Positions 45,083 to 53,371 of a stretch of 64,000 nt of DNA are shown piece after piece (position 1 is the stretch's first letter; every line of letters starts with the position of its first letter). The DNA is from Oceanobacillus sp. Castelsardo (GTDB lineage: Bacteria > Bacillota > Bacilli > Bacillales > Amphibacillaceae), in the NCBI RefSeq assembly GCF_001659985.1, contig NZ_LYCS01000001.1, forward strand, positions 706,261-770,260. The letters run 5' to 3'. The position numbers and the translations under genes are program-made. Under the pieces are notes generated by a model, which saw only the letters and a list, made by a program, of their open reading frames with translations, searched no databases and had not been told where the DNA came from.

Positions 45083-45973
45083 ATGAAATTAAAATGGGCT
45101 TTTTTATCATTGGTTTTCACTATGGCGATAGTGTTAACTGGTTGTGAGCCACTATTAGTATTAAATCCGCAAGGACCACAAGCAGAAACACAAGCTAATG
45201 TTATATGGATATCTATTGCTACAATGTCCGTCATTCTTATAATTGTTCTTGCAATTTTAATTACTGTGTTAATTAAATATCGTGCATCCAAGCAGAGTGA
45301 TGACTATGAACCACCGCATATTAAGAGTAATCCTATTGTCGAAGGAATTATAATTGGTTTTCCAGTTTTAATTATTATCTTCTTAGGTATCGTTTCCGTT
45401 AGCTCTACGTATAAAGTAGAAACAACACCAGAAGGATACGAAGATCAGGAGCCATTAATCATCTATGCTTCCTCATCAAATTGGAAGTGGCATTTTAGCT
45501 ATCCAGAAGAAGATATTGAAACAGTAAACTATGTATTTATTCCAGAAGACAGACCAATCGAATTTAAACTTTATTCGTATGGTCCTATTACAAGTTTTTG
45601 GATACCACAGCTTGCCGGACAAAAATATGCAATGGCTGATATGGTTACAACCTTACATTTAGCCGCAGAAAACCCAGGTGAATACATGGGTCGTAATGCG
45701 AATTTTAGTGGAGAAGGATTTGCGGAAAATAAATTTGACGTAACTGCTTTAACACAAAAAGAATTTGATGAATGGGTGGAAGACATTCATCAAACAGCAG
45801 AACCTATTACAGAAGATGAATTTAATGAATTACTTAAACCTGGACATTTAGGTAAACTCACCTTTACAGGCACACATTTAGATTTCTCTCCTGCACCTGA
45901 AGGAGAGCATGCTGGACATAATCACGGTGACGCGTCTGAACAAGAGGATCACTCAGAGCATAGTAATCATTAA
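45083..45973 (+). CDS. qoxA: Quinol oxidase aa3 subunit II
   Basis: A 296-residue lipoprotein subunit: lipobox LTGC with Cys21, two membrane spans (about 37-60 and 82-104), then a periplasmic-side cupredoxin domain. CuA ligands of cytochrome c oxidases are absent, which marks a quinol oxidase. The last 30 residues are His/Glu-rich (EGEHAGHNHGDASEQEDHSE), a possible metal-binding tail. First gene of qoxABCD; the 355-bp gap before it should hold the promoter. GAAAGGGG precedes the ATG. Confidence 0.95.
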   Translation: MKLKWAFLSLVFTMAIVLTGCEPLLVLNPQGPQAETQANVIWISIATMSVILIIVLAILITVLIKYRASKQSDDYEPPHIKSNPIVEGIIIGFPVLIIIFLGIVSVSSTYKVETTPEGYEDQEPLIIYASSSNWKWHFSYPEEDIETVNYVFIPEDRPIEFKLYSYGPITSFWIPQLAGQKYAMADMVTTLHLAAENPGEYMGRNANFSGEGFAENKFDVTALTQKEFDEWVEDIHQTAEPITEDEFNELLKPGHLGKLTFTGTHLDFSPAPEGEHAGHNHGDASEQEDHSEHSNH

Positions 45974-46027
45974 TTTCTATGAAACATCACGATTTTCAAT
46001 TAAAGATTCTCGAAAGGAGAAAAAAAC

Positions 46028-47977
46028 ATGGAATTCTTTGAAAGATTCGCCATTTATCATCCAAGTCCATTGATTTATGCATCTATGGTAGCAATTGGAT
46101 TAGTATCGATTGCTATAGTAGTTGGGATAACTTACTTTAAAAAATGGGGATATTTATGGAATGAATGGTTGACGACTGTTGACCATAAAAAAATTGGAAT
46201 TATGTACATCATTTCGGCGTTACTAATGTTATTCCGTGGTGGTGCGGATGCCATTATGATGCGTCTTCAAACGGCTGTACCTGACAATTCATTTTTAGAC
46301 GCACAACATTATAATGAAGTATTTACAACACATGGGGTTGTAATGATCATGTTTATGGCTATGCCATTTATTATCGGTTTAATGAACTTTATCGTACCAT
46401 TACAAATCGGTGCGCGCGATGTAGCATTTCCTAGATTAAATGCCATTAGCTTCTGGCTATTCTTTTTCGGTGCTATGTTATTTAATGTGTCCTTCGTTAT
46501 TGGTGGGTCACCAGATGCTGGTTGGACAAACTACTATCCACTAGCAAGTAATGAATTTAGCCCTTCTGTAGGGGTTAACTACTATAACTGGGCATTGCAA
46601 ATTTCTGGTATCGGTACATTAATGACTGGTATTAACTTTATTGCCACCATTCTAAAAATGAGAGCACCTGGAATGAAGTTAATGAAAATGCCAATGTTTA
46701 CATGGGCAAGTCTTTTAACTAACGTTATTATCGTATTTGCTTTCCCAGTATTAACCATTGCACTTCTTATGGGTACTTTCGATAGACAATTTGGCACAAA
46801 CTTCTTTACAAGTATGAACGGTGGAATGGATATGATGTGGGCCAACCTATTCTGGATTTGGGGCCATCCTGAAGTATACATTCTAATTTTACCGGCATTC
46901 GGTATTTATAGTGAAATTATTTCTACATTTTCAGAACGTAATTTATATGGATATAAATCGATGGTTTGGTCCATGGTTCTTATTTCCTTGTTTTCATTTA
47001 CGGTTTGGCTTCACCATTTCTTCACAATGGGCCAAAACGCGTTTACAAACAGTATATTCTCAATTACCACTATTGCCATTGCGATTCCAACCGGGATTAA
47101 GATCTTTAACTGGCTTTTAACGATGTGGAAAGGAAAAATCAGATTTACCGTACCAATGCTATATTCAATAGCCTTTATTCCCCTATTTACAATCGGCGGG
47201 GCTACAGGGGTTATGCTTGGTATCGCAAGTGCTGACTACCAATATCATAATACGATGTTTTTAGTTGCACATTTCCATAATGTTATTATTCCTGGTGTCG
47301 TATTTGCTGTATTAGCTGGATTCACTTATTGGTGGCCAAAAATGTTTGGTTTTATGTTAAATGAAAAAATTGGTAAATGGGCTTTCTGGTTCCTTACAAT
47401 TGGTTTCTGTTTAGCTTTCTTCCCAATGTATGTAACTGGTCTTGATGGGCAAGCACGTCGTATGTACACTTACTCAGAAGCAACAGGATTTGGACCATTA
47501 AACATGCTTTCCTTCTTTGGGGCAGGACTAATGGCAATCGCTTTTGCACTAATTGTTTACAACGTATACTACAGTTTCCGTCATTCACCAAGAAACGTTG
47601 GAGATGACCCATGGAATGCACGTTCATTAGAATGGGCAACCCATAATCCAGTACCAGAATACAACTTTGCCGTTACACCAGAAGTAAAATCTTCTCAAGC
47701 CTTCTGGGATCAAAAGAAACATGGACATAAGTTGTTTGATAAAGAATATGAAGAAATTCATATGCCTAATAAGAGCGGTGTTCCATTCATTATGGGAGTA
47801 TTATTCTCTATATTCGGTTTCTCATTTATTTTTGCAATTTGGATAGGTGTCATCCTCTCTGCTATTGGAATATTTGCATGTATGATACACCGTACATTTG
47901 AGCAAGTTCATGGATTTCATATATCTGTGAAGGAAATAAAAGAGACGGAAGAAAAATTTGGAGGTGCTGATAAATGA
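46028..47977 (+). CDS. qoxB: Quinol oxidase aa3 subunit I
   Basis: A 649-residue haem-copper oxidase core with about 14-15 spans. Haem ligand His in FTTHGVVMIMFMA, CuB/haem ligands in WIWGHPEVYILILP (His-Tyr cross-link region), LHHFF and VAHFHNVI. It reduces O2 with quinol electrons and pumps protons. Length agrees with B. subtilis QoxB. The stop overlaps qoxC by 4 bases. Confidence 0.97.
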   Translation: MEFFERFAIYHPSPLIYASMVAIGLVSIAIVVGITYFKKWGYLWNEWLTTVDHKKIGIMYIISALLMLFRGGADAIMMRLQTAVPDNSFLDAQHYNEVFTTHGVVMIMFMAMPFIIGLMNFIVPLQIGARDVAFPRLNAISFWLFFFGAMLFNVSFVIGGSPDAGWTNYYPLASNEFSPSVGVNYYNWALQISGIGTLMTGINFIATILKMRAPGMKLMKMPMFTWASLLTNVIIVFAFPVLTIALLMGTFDRQFGTNFFTSMNGGMDMMWANLFWIWGHPEVYILILPAFGIYSEIISTFSERNLYGYKSMVWSMVLISLFSFTVWLHHFFTMGQNAFTNSIFSITTIAIAIPTGIKIFNWLLTMWKGKIRFTVPMLYSIAFIPLFTIGGATGVMLGIASADYQYHNTMFLVAHFHNVIIPGVVFAVLAGFTYWWPKMFGFMLNEKIGKWAFWFLTIGFCLAFFPMYVTGLDGQARRMYTYSEATGFGPLNMLSFFGAGLMAIAFALIVYNVYYSFRHSPRNVGDDPWNARSLEWATHNPVPEYNFAVTPEVKSSQAFWDQKKHGHKLFDKEYEEIHMPNKSGVPFIMGVLFSIFGFSFIFAIWIGVILSAIGIFACMIHRTFEQVHGFHISVKEIKETEEKFGGADK

Positions 47978-48570
47978 AAATAGATCACTCACAGCCTCTA
48001 GAATACAGTACCGAACAAAATCGTTTAAATATCCTTGGTTTCTGGATATTCTTAGGTGCTGAAATTATGTTATTCGCAACACTTTTTACATCCTACTTCG
48101 TTTATGAAGATCGTATAGGAAGTGGGCCATCTGGTGCAGATATTTTTGAAATTACACCAGTATTAATCGAAACTATCATTCTTTTAACTAGTAGTTTTAC
48201 CATTGGTCTTGCCGTTCATGCAATGCGTATTAACCGCACAAAAGCTATGACCGTATTTTTAGGAATAACGCTACTACTTGGGGCAGCGTTCCTAGCAACA
48301 GAAATATATGAATTTAATCATTATTATCATGTTGGAGCTACATTACAAACTAGTGGGTTTACTGGAATACTACTCACTACGTTAGGTACTCATGGTGCTC
48401 ACGTTACGTTAGGTTTATTCTGGGGTACGATGATTTTAATGCAAATTAAAAAACGTGGATTAACACCACAAATAGCAAATAAATCATTTATATTCTCCTT
48501 ATATTGGCATTTCTTAGATGTAGTCTGGATCTTTATTTTCAGCTTCATCTACTTGAAAGGAATGATGTAA
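47974..48570 (+). CDS. qoxC: Quinol oxidase aa3 subunit III
   Basis: A 198-residue subunit with five spans (for example LGFWIFLGAEIMLFATLFTSYFVYE and SFIFSLYWHFLDVVWIFIFSFIYL), typical of oxidase subunit III. Translational coupling with qoxB by the ATGA overlap and a GGAGGTG site inside the qoxB end. Confidence 0.96.
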   Translation: MKIDHSQPLEYSTEQNRLNILGFWIFLGAEIMLFATLFTSYFVYEDRIGSGPSGADIFEITPVLIETIILLTSSFTIGLAVHAMRINRTKAMTVFLGITLLLGAAFLATEIYEFNHYYHVGATLQTSGFTGILLTTLGTHGAHVTLGLFWGTMILMQIKKRGLTPQIANKSFIFSLYWHFLDVVWIFIFSFIYLKGMM

Positions 48571-48571
48571 G

Positions 48572-48859
48572 ATGAAAGAACTATTTCCTATGAAACAAGT
48601 AAATGGTTTTATATTCTCATTACTACTTACTGTAATCGCACTAAGTGTCTACTTCCTAGATATGTCTTTTAGTGTAGCTATGACCATTTTACTTGTAACA
48701 GCATTCATTCAAGCGGGTGTACAATTAATTCTATTCATGCATGCTGGTGAAAGTGAGGATAAGTCCTCCATTTACACGACTACATTTTATGCAATCAGCA
48801 TTGCATTATTTACTGTTTTTGGTTCCTTATTAGCAATGATTTGGGGCTACATGTTTTAA
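48572..48859 (+). CDS. qoxD: Quinol oxidase aa3 subunit IV
   Basis: A 95-residue subunit with three spans; the middle motif VQLILFMHAGESEDKSS fits QoxD. It starts 1 base after the qoxC stop. ATG at 48572 or at codon 7 (48590) is possible. Ends the operon. Confidence 0.93.
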   Translation: MKELFPMKQVNGFIFSLLLTVIALSVYFLDMSFSVAMTILLVTAFIQAGVQLILFMHAGESEDKSSIYTTTFYAISIALFTVFGSLLAMIWGYMF

Positions 48860-48865
48860 AGTTTT

Positions 48866-48900
48866 CAAAGACCATCCAATAATTGGATGGTCTTTTTATT
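48866..48900. terminator. Terminator of qoxABCD
   Basis: AAAGACCATCCAAT/ATTGGATGGTCTTT stem followed by T-rich sequence, next to the convergent small membrane gene. Confidence 0.9.
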
Positions 48901-48901
48901 A

Positions 48902-49120
48902 TTATTTTCCATTCCTTTTCCTTCTCAACATTTCCTCTGTTGAAACAAGGAATATCCCCATGATAAAAATAAATACCGCCCCCATCACAGCACCATATCC
49001 TATTCCAGCGATATTAGAGAAACCGTTTACAAAACCGTACATAAATATAATGGTACCTATTGCCAATAATGTTGCACATATATATTTCGTCATATTCAGT
49101 AACCGAAGATTAGATTGCAT
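48902..49120 (-). CDS. Two-span small membrane protein, unknown
   Basis: A 72-residue protein with spans at about 13-32 and 40-59 and a basic tail (MLRRKRNGK). AGGAGGTC lies about 10 bases before the ATG. No family recognised. Convergent with qoxD. Confidence 0.65.
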   Translation of the reverse strand: MQSNLRLLNMTKYICATLLAIGTIIFMYGFVNGFSNIAGIGYGAVMGAVFIFIMGIFLVSTEEMLRRKRNGK

Positions 49121-49290
49121 AAAATCCAGACCTCCTTTTACATATATTATCTAACGTGTTCACATATTTGTCAAATAAATATTAATAAATTGTGAATTAT
49201 AAATAAAACCATTGACATTTTTATAATAAATCGGATGTCTTAACCACGGATTTTAAAAAATATATCTACCCTTCCCTTTCTAATCTAAGA

Positions 49291-49431
49291 TTATGTTTTA
49301 TTTTTTCGCTTTTCCTGTCCTTTTTTATGTCTTGACTCAGTAATGACTCTATCAATATCAAGATAAGGCTTACCTCGTAACGCATCGTTTATAAAAGTAT
49401 TCATTGACTTTTCTTTACTATCGTCAATCAT
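49291..49431 (-). CDS. 46-residue hydrophilic protein, unknown
   Basis: Reads MIDDSKEKSMNTFINDALRG, then KPYLDIDRVITESRHKKG and a Lys-rich end. GGAGG lies exactly 7 bases before the ATG. No family recognised. The acidic start and basic end recall small spore proteins, but this is only a resemblance. It stands just before the coat-gene region. Confidence 0.5.
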   Translation of the reverse strand: MIDDSKEKSMNTFINDALRGKPYLDIDRVITESRHKKGQEKRKNKT

Positions 49432-49461
49432 CTGTCTTCCTCCATATCATTTGTTACCTTG

Positions 49462-49572
49462 TTAATTAATATTTAGTTTGTCCTCAAAGTGAAATTTCCA
49501 TTCAATAAGAATTTCTTTAATCTTCCAGCCACAATAAAGCTTTCCACAACGCAATATACAAGTTTCTATCAC
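49462..49572 (-). CDS. 36-residue Cys/Trp peptide, unknown
   Basis: Reads MIETCILRCGKLYCGWKIKE, then ILIEWKFHFEDKLNIN. Cys5, Cys9 and Cys14 lie in the first half. GTG 49572 has GGGGAG 8 bases upstream. It is followed after 30 bases by the 49291-49431 gene on the same strand, so the two may form a unit. Could be a chance frame. Confidence 0.4.
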   Translation of the reverse strand: MIETCILRCGKLYCGWKIKEILIEWKFHFEDKLNIN

Positions 49573-49669
49573 ACGTAACACTCCCCATTATATAGACACT
49601 CACATAGTCATTTGATGAATATAAAACATAGTATAAAATAAATATTCAATGAAAGTAGGTGAAATGTCT

Positions 49670-49876
49670 ATGAGTGATTCATCTAAAGATTTTCAAATGC
49701 CACAAAAAGTAGTAGAGGTAATGATTGATAATATATTAAGAAAAAATGATATTCAAAAGGAAGAAATTAAAAAAAATGTATCGGATGAACAAAAAGTAAT
49801 GATAAAAGAAATGATTGAGGATTTAAAAAAACAAGTTGAACAATTTAATGAGAGTAAAAATAAAACTATAGAATAA
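49670..49876 (+). CDS. CotW-like spore coat protein
   Basis: A 68-residue helical protein: MSDSSKDFQMPQKVVEVMID, then NILRKNDIQKEEIKKNVSDEQKVMIKEMIEDLKKQ. The order and the NI-K-GI/DI-K-VSDE-K pattern resemble the N-terminal half of B. subtilis CotW, a protein of the insoluble coat/crust cluster cotVWXYZ. ATG 49670 follows AGTAGGTGA; the frame reaches 49649 above it. CATAGTATA at 49627-49635 fits a SigK -10, without a good -35. The CotX-like genes next to it support the call. Confidence 0.65.
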   Translation: MSDSSKDFQMPQKVVEVMIDNILRKNDIQKEEIKKNVSDEQKVMIKEMIEDLKKQVEQFNESKNKTIE

Positions 49877-49973
49877 AACATCCATTATTGCTTATTTAAA
49901 TTTTCGTTCGTTTACAAATAATAAATTTAATAAAATGAGCTGCATGTTGTAAGTAAATCATGAGATATATGAC

Positions 49974-50016
49974 AAAATATCCCAAGTGAGAATATTCACT
50001 TGGGATATTTTGTTGC
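49974..50016 (+). terminator. Terminator in gap 49877-50201
   Basis: AAAATATCCCAAGTGA/TCACTTGGGATATTTT stem with a short loop and T tail, about 100 bases past the cotW-like stop. Confidence 0.85.
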
Positions 50017-50201
50017 TATTAATTTAGTATTAACCTTTTAAAATCGATTCGTAGAAATAGTCCCTAAATTATATATTTTAAGTTATTAGGACATATGTTG
50101 GTAGGCTTATTTATTAAATTATATTTCTCTAGTGAATCTGTACAGTCTTACTTAGTGAAAAGACCATAAAGTATTGTATAAATAAAGAAAGGAGTGTTAG
50201 C

Positions 50202-50717
50202 ATGACCGTTTATAGAAGATCCGATTCTAATAGGAGTAACACTAAATATTTTTACTTGGATAACAATTGTCATTCCGAGCACGAAAGCTGTTCAGAACCA
50301 AAAGACGAAATCAAAGATCAAAATAACTTCTTTAATAATCATGATGCTACAGTTGTAGAAGATGGTGGTCAATTTTCCTTTATGGATCAAGAATCAGCTG
50401 AATTAATATGGGTAAAAGAATCCTGTAATATCGAAATAAAATCAACAGACACACAAGCAGCTGTTTCACTACAAGCAGCTTTACAATTAGCAATCGCTGT
50501 AGTGATTAGTATTACAATAGGCGATAGCGATAGGAGTGATCATGTATCTCAAGAGCTTTTACAACTATCTAATATTGAACAAACGAATAGACAAAAAATA
50601 TATATTTATAACACAAAAGACGCTACTGTTACTACAACAGACACAGATGTAGCAATCAATATTCAACTTTTACTACAAGTATTACTAACCTTAGTAGTTT
50701 TAGTTGATATTTTATAA
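50202..50717 (+). CDS. CotX/CotV-like spore coat protein 1
   Basis: A 171-residue protein: a polar N-terminus with Cys and His (CHSEHESC) and DATVVEDGGQ, then two copies of the Spore coat X/V domain: ESCNIEIKSTDTQAAVSLQAALQLAI (about 85-115) and DATVTTTDTDVAINIQLLLQVLL (about 145-168), joined by QTNRQKIYIY. Layout and length fit B. subtilis CotX, a crust protein made in the mother cell. GAAAGGAGTG precedes the ATG; CATAAAGTA at 50165-50173 is a possible SigK -10. Confidence 0.85.
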   Translation: MTVYRRSDSNRSNTKYFYLDNNCHSEHESCSEPKDEIKDQNNFFNNHDATVVEDGGQFSFMDQESAELIWVKESCNIEIKSTDTQAAVSLQAALQLAIAVVISITIGDSDRSDHVSQELLQLSNIEQTNRQKIYIYNTKDATVTTTDTDVAINIQLLLQVLLTLVVLVDIL

Positions 50718-50739
50718 AAATAATAAAGGGGTGAACGTT

Positions 50740-51174
50740 ATGTCAAGATTGAAAGAATGGCGTGCTTTAGACCATTGCGATAATCATACTGGAAGTAATG
50801 ATGCTACAGTAGTAGAAGAGGCTGATCAAGTAGCAAATACGCAGCAAGTATCTGATGAATGGATTATTATTAAAGACTCTGAACTTGTTACAGTTACAAC
50901 TACTGATACCCAAGTTGCTGCCTCATTACAAGCTAGCATTCAAGTTGCGATTGCATTAGTGCTGAATATTACTATTGCTGATTCCAACCAAGCTAAACAA
51001 GTATTTGAAGACCTTAAACAAGTAATTAATACAAAACAAACGAATAGACAAAAAACAATTGTTGAAAAATCAGTAAATGTAAATATCACAACAGAAGATA
51101 CTGATTTAGCAATCAATATTCAACTTTTACTTCAAATTCTTGTAGCAATCGTGTTACTTCTAGATGTTTTATAA
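50740..51174 (+). CDS. CotX/CotV-like spore coat protein 2
   Basis: A 144-residue paralog of the preceding gene with the same two X/V units (VTVTTTDTQVAASLQASIQVAI and VNVNITTEDTDLAINIQLLLQILV) and the shared linker QTNRQK. The N-terminal part is shorter and starts MSRLKEWRALDHCDNH. ATG 50740 has AAAGGGGTGA; the frame above it reaches 50704 into the previous gene. Spacing of 22 bases suggests co-transcription and a tandem duplication. Confidence 0.85.
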   Translation: MSRLKEWRALDHCDNHTGSNDATVVEEADQVANTQQVSDEWIIIKDSELVTVTTTDTQVAASLQASIQVAIALVLNITIADSNQAKQVFEDLKQVINTKQTNRQKTIVEKSVNVNITTEDTDLAINIQLLLQILVAIVLLLDVL

Positions 51175-51289
51175 AAACTTATAGGAGAACTGCGAATGCG
51201 AGCATTCATCAGCATTCCCTCAAACTTTTAATATTTAGTACTTCCAAAGAGACTCTCATTGAAAATTTATTAGAAAGGAATGATAATAA

Positions 51290-51670
51290 GTGCCACTAAC
51301 AGAGCGTCAAAGAAATTTATTACAATTCATTAATCAATTGAATCAAAACTTAATTTCAGACAGATTAAATTCAAATGGTTTAATTGACTTCGACTTTAAT
51401 TTAGGTTTCAATTTAGGGGGAAATAACGGTGGAACCACTCCCCCAGATAACGGAAATGGCGGGACCACTCCTCCCCCAGGTAATGAAACACCTACAACCA
51501 TTAGAGAATCATTGTTATCTTTAATTGGTGAGCAAGTAGAAATTACTACTCCATTTGGCGTGATAAACGGGACATTGCTTAATGTTCAAGACGATTATGT
51601 TGTAATGATTGAAGGCAATGGGGATAGAACATTAGTGCGTATGGAAAAAATCGAACTAGTCAGTGAATAA
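51290..51670 (+). CDS. DUF2642 spore-surface protein with Gly/Pro linker
   Basis: A 126-residue protein: N-terminal helix (residues 1-25), an Asn/Gly-rich part, an imperfect repeat NGGTTPPDNG / NGGTTPPPGN (about 45-66), then an Sm-like DUF2642 domain (SLIGEQVEITTPFGVINGTLLNVQDDYVVMIE, 73-126). GTG 51290 has AAAGGAATGATA upstream. DUF2642 proteins are common in spore coat/exosporium clusters. Read with the following gene. Confidence 0.75.
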   Translation: MPLTERQRNLLQFINQLNQNLISDRLNSNGLIDFDFNLGFNLGGNNGGTTPPDNGNGGTTPPPGNETPTTIRESLLSLIGEQVEITTPFGVINGTLLNVQDDYVVMIEGNGDRTLVRMEKIELVSE

Positions 51671-51686
51671 TAAAGGGGGGATTTAA

Positions 51687-51899
51687 GTGTTTCAAGAAAC
51701 ATTCGCTGCCGAATTAGCCAAACGAATTGGTTCAACAGTTGAAATAGCTACCGATAATAACGTAATAGAGGGTATCCTATCAAATGTTACCCCGGACCTA
51801 GTCCTAGTTCTTGATATAAATGACGGATATGGAGACAATTCGAGGATTCATATTTCAGTAAGTTCAATTAACTTTGTACGCTTACTTCAAGAAGCTTAA
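51687..51899 (+). CDS. DUF2642 protein, single domain
   Basis: A 70-residue protein made only of the DUF2642 domain (AKRIGSTVEIATDNNVIEGILSNVTPDLVLVL; SSINFVRLL). GTG 51687 follows AAAGGGGGG. Homologous to the C-terminal half of the gene before it, 16 bases upstream. Ends the coat gene set. Confidence 0.75.
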   Translation: MFQETFAAELAKRIGSTVEIATDNNVIEGILSNVTPDLVLVLDINDGYGDNSRIHISVSSINFVRLLQEA

Positions 51900-51910
51900 T
51901 AAACTGTCAT

Positions 51911-51953
51911 TTTGGGATACACTGGCTTTATACAGTGTATCCCTTTTAATTTA
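51911..51953 (+). terminator. Terminator after DUF2642 gene
   Basis: GGGATACACTG/CAGTGTATCCC stem, 8-base loop, T-rich tail. Confidence 0.88.
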
Positions 51954-51982
51954 TTCTATTGGTAAGAATGGAGGAAGTTAAG

Positions 51983-53230
51983 TTGAAAGATATCACCGCA
52001 ATTTTAATTAATTATACCAATCGAACCTTTTTGAATAAGGCTATAAATTCTCTGAATAATATTAGCACGAGACTTAAATCTATTATCGTCTTACAAGAGG
52101 AAAAATCAATGAATGATCATGACTATAATTTGTTAGGGCAAATTGAGTTTATATTTAACGTTGACCCAGTCAAAACATTAAATCGACTTATCAAACAATT
52201 AAAAAGTCCCTACGTCCTATTACTACAAGATACAGATTATGTTTCCCCAACCCTAAAAACAAGTACCCTTTACCTTCCACAAAATAAGGAAGTAATGGAA
52301 ACGATGAAACACAATGGCATCTATCAACCTGTACTCATCCGCACTTCGTTTTTAAAAAAGCAACCATTTTTACCCATTCCTTTTAAAGAAGCACTACTCC
52401 CCTCTTGGCTCACCAACATCGACAACTCTTTTAGATGTTTTAAAGGAAATGTTTTAAAACAGGCAAGAATCTATAGTTCCAAGAGTCAAATGGTAAAACA
52501 GGAATTTATACAAAAGTATCAATTAGATGCTGAAACAAACAATCCTAGTCTTACTGTCGTAATAGCAAATTATAATATGGATAAGTATATAGAAACGGCT
52601 ATCGTATCATGTCTATTACAAAATGAAAAACCTGAACAAATTTTAATCATTGACGATGGATCGACAGACTCCTCTTATAAAAAAATTCAAAAATGGAAAG
52701 ACGAAGTTAAAATTAATATTTTTCATCAAGAAAATGCAGGGAAAGCTAAAGCTTTGAATTATGTTCTCCCCTATGTAACATCTAATTTTATGATAGAACT
52801 TGATGCGGATGATTGGCTTGATCCAGATGCCATCTCATCAATTAAAAAGTATTTATCTAATCTCACTTCGGATGTTTCACTATTGTACGGTAATCTAAGA
52901 AAGTGGAAGCAAGTAGAAAATAGCGAGGCTATTTATAAAAAAATAGATAAAGGTGCCATAGTCAACACAAAAAATGATTTACTAAATTACCGTTTCCCAC
53001 TCGGTCCAAGAATATACCGAACTTCTATACTGAAACAAGTTGGTGGTTTTCCAGTAACTGATTTCGAAAATGGTAGACTTTATGAGGACGTTAGTATGTT
53101 AATCCAACTACTACAAAACTCTCGTTTCTGTTATAAAGATTTTACTATATATAATGTGAGACAACATAAGGACAGTATTACAAAGAAAAACCTTTCCAAA
53201 TGGAAGAACTTTAAAAAAGGGCTAATCTAA
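51983..53230 (+). CDS. Two-part GT2 glycosyltransferase
   Basis: A 415-residue protein. The C-terminal half (from about 185) is a full GT2: TVVIANYNMDKYIETAIVSC, nucleotide site ILIIDDGSTDSS, HQENAGKAKALNYV and metal site LDADDWLDP. The first 180 residues look like a worn second GT2 (AILINYTNRTFLNKAINSL, then QDTDYVSP) lacking clear catalytic motifs. TTG 51983 has GGAGG 8 bases upstream. It follows the coat genes and heads the polysaccharide region; a role in spore glycan or glycoprotein assembly is inferred. Confidence 0.82.
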   Translation: MKDITAILINYTNRTFLNKAINSLNNISTRLKSIIVLQEEKSMNDHDYNLLGQIEFIFNVDPVKTLNRLIKQLKSPYVLLLQDTDYVSPTLKTSTLYLPQNKEVMETMKHNGIYQPVLIRTSFLKKQPFLPIPFKEALLPSWLTNIDNSFRCFKGNVLKQARIYSSKSQMVKQEFIQKYQLDAETNNPSLTVVIANYNMDKYIETAIVSCLLQNEKPEQILIIDDGSTDSSYKKIQKWKDEVKINIFHQENAGKAKALNYVLPYVTSNFMIELDADDWLDPDAISSIKKYLSNLTSDVSLLYGNLRKWKQVENSEAIYKKIDKGAIVNTKNDLLNYRFPLGPRIYRTSILKQVGGFPVTDFENGRLYEDVSMLIQLLQNSRFCYKDFTIYNVRQHKDSITKKNLSKWKNFKKGLI

Positions 53231-53249
53231 GTCTATAAAGGAAACACCA

Positions 53250-53302
53250 TAAAAAAACAGCCCTTCAATAGTTAGTTTTTCTAACTATGAAGGGCTGTTC
53301 AT
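53250..53302. terminator. Terminator between GT2 gene and the wbpE-like gene
   Basis: AACAGCCCTTCAATAGTTAG/CTAACTATGAAGGGCTGTT, a very long stem with a T5 loop, placed between convergent genes. Confidence 0.92.
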
Positions 53303-53371
53303 ATAACATACTGTATTCAACGTAAGTTTCACTAAAAATGTAATAAGAAAACTACTTACTTAACTACATTG

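Noticed and set aside
49600-50175. SigK -10 like boxes CATAGTATA and CATAAAGTA before the coat genes
   Set aside because: No AC at the needed 16-17 base distance, so they are mentioned only in the gene notes and not listed as promoters.
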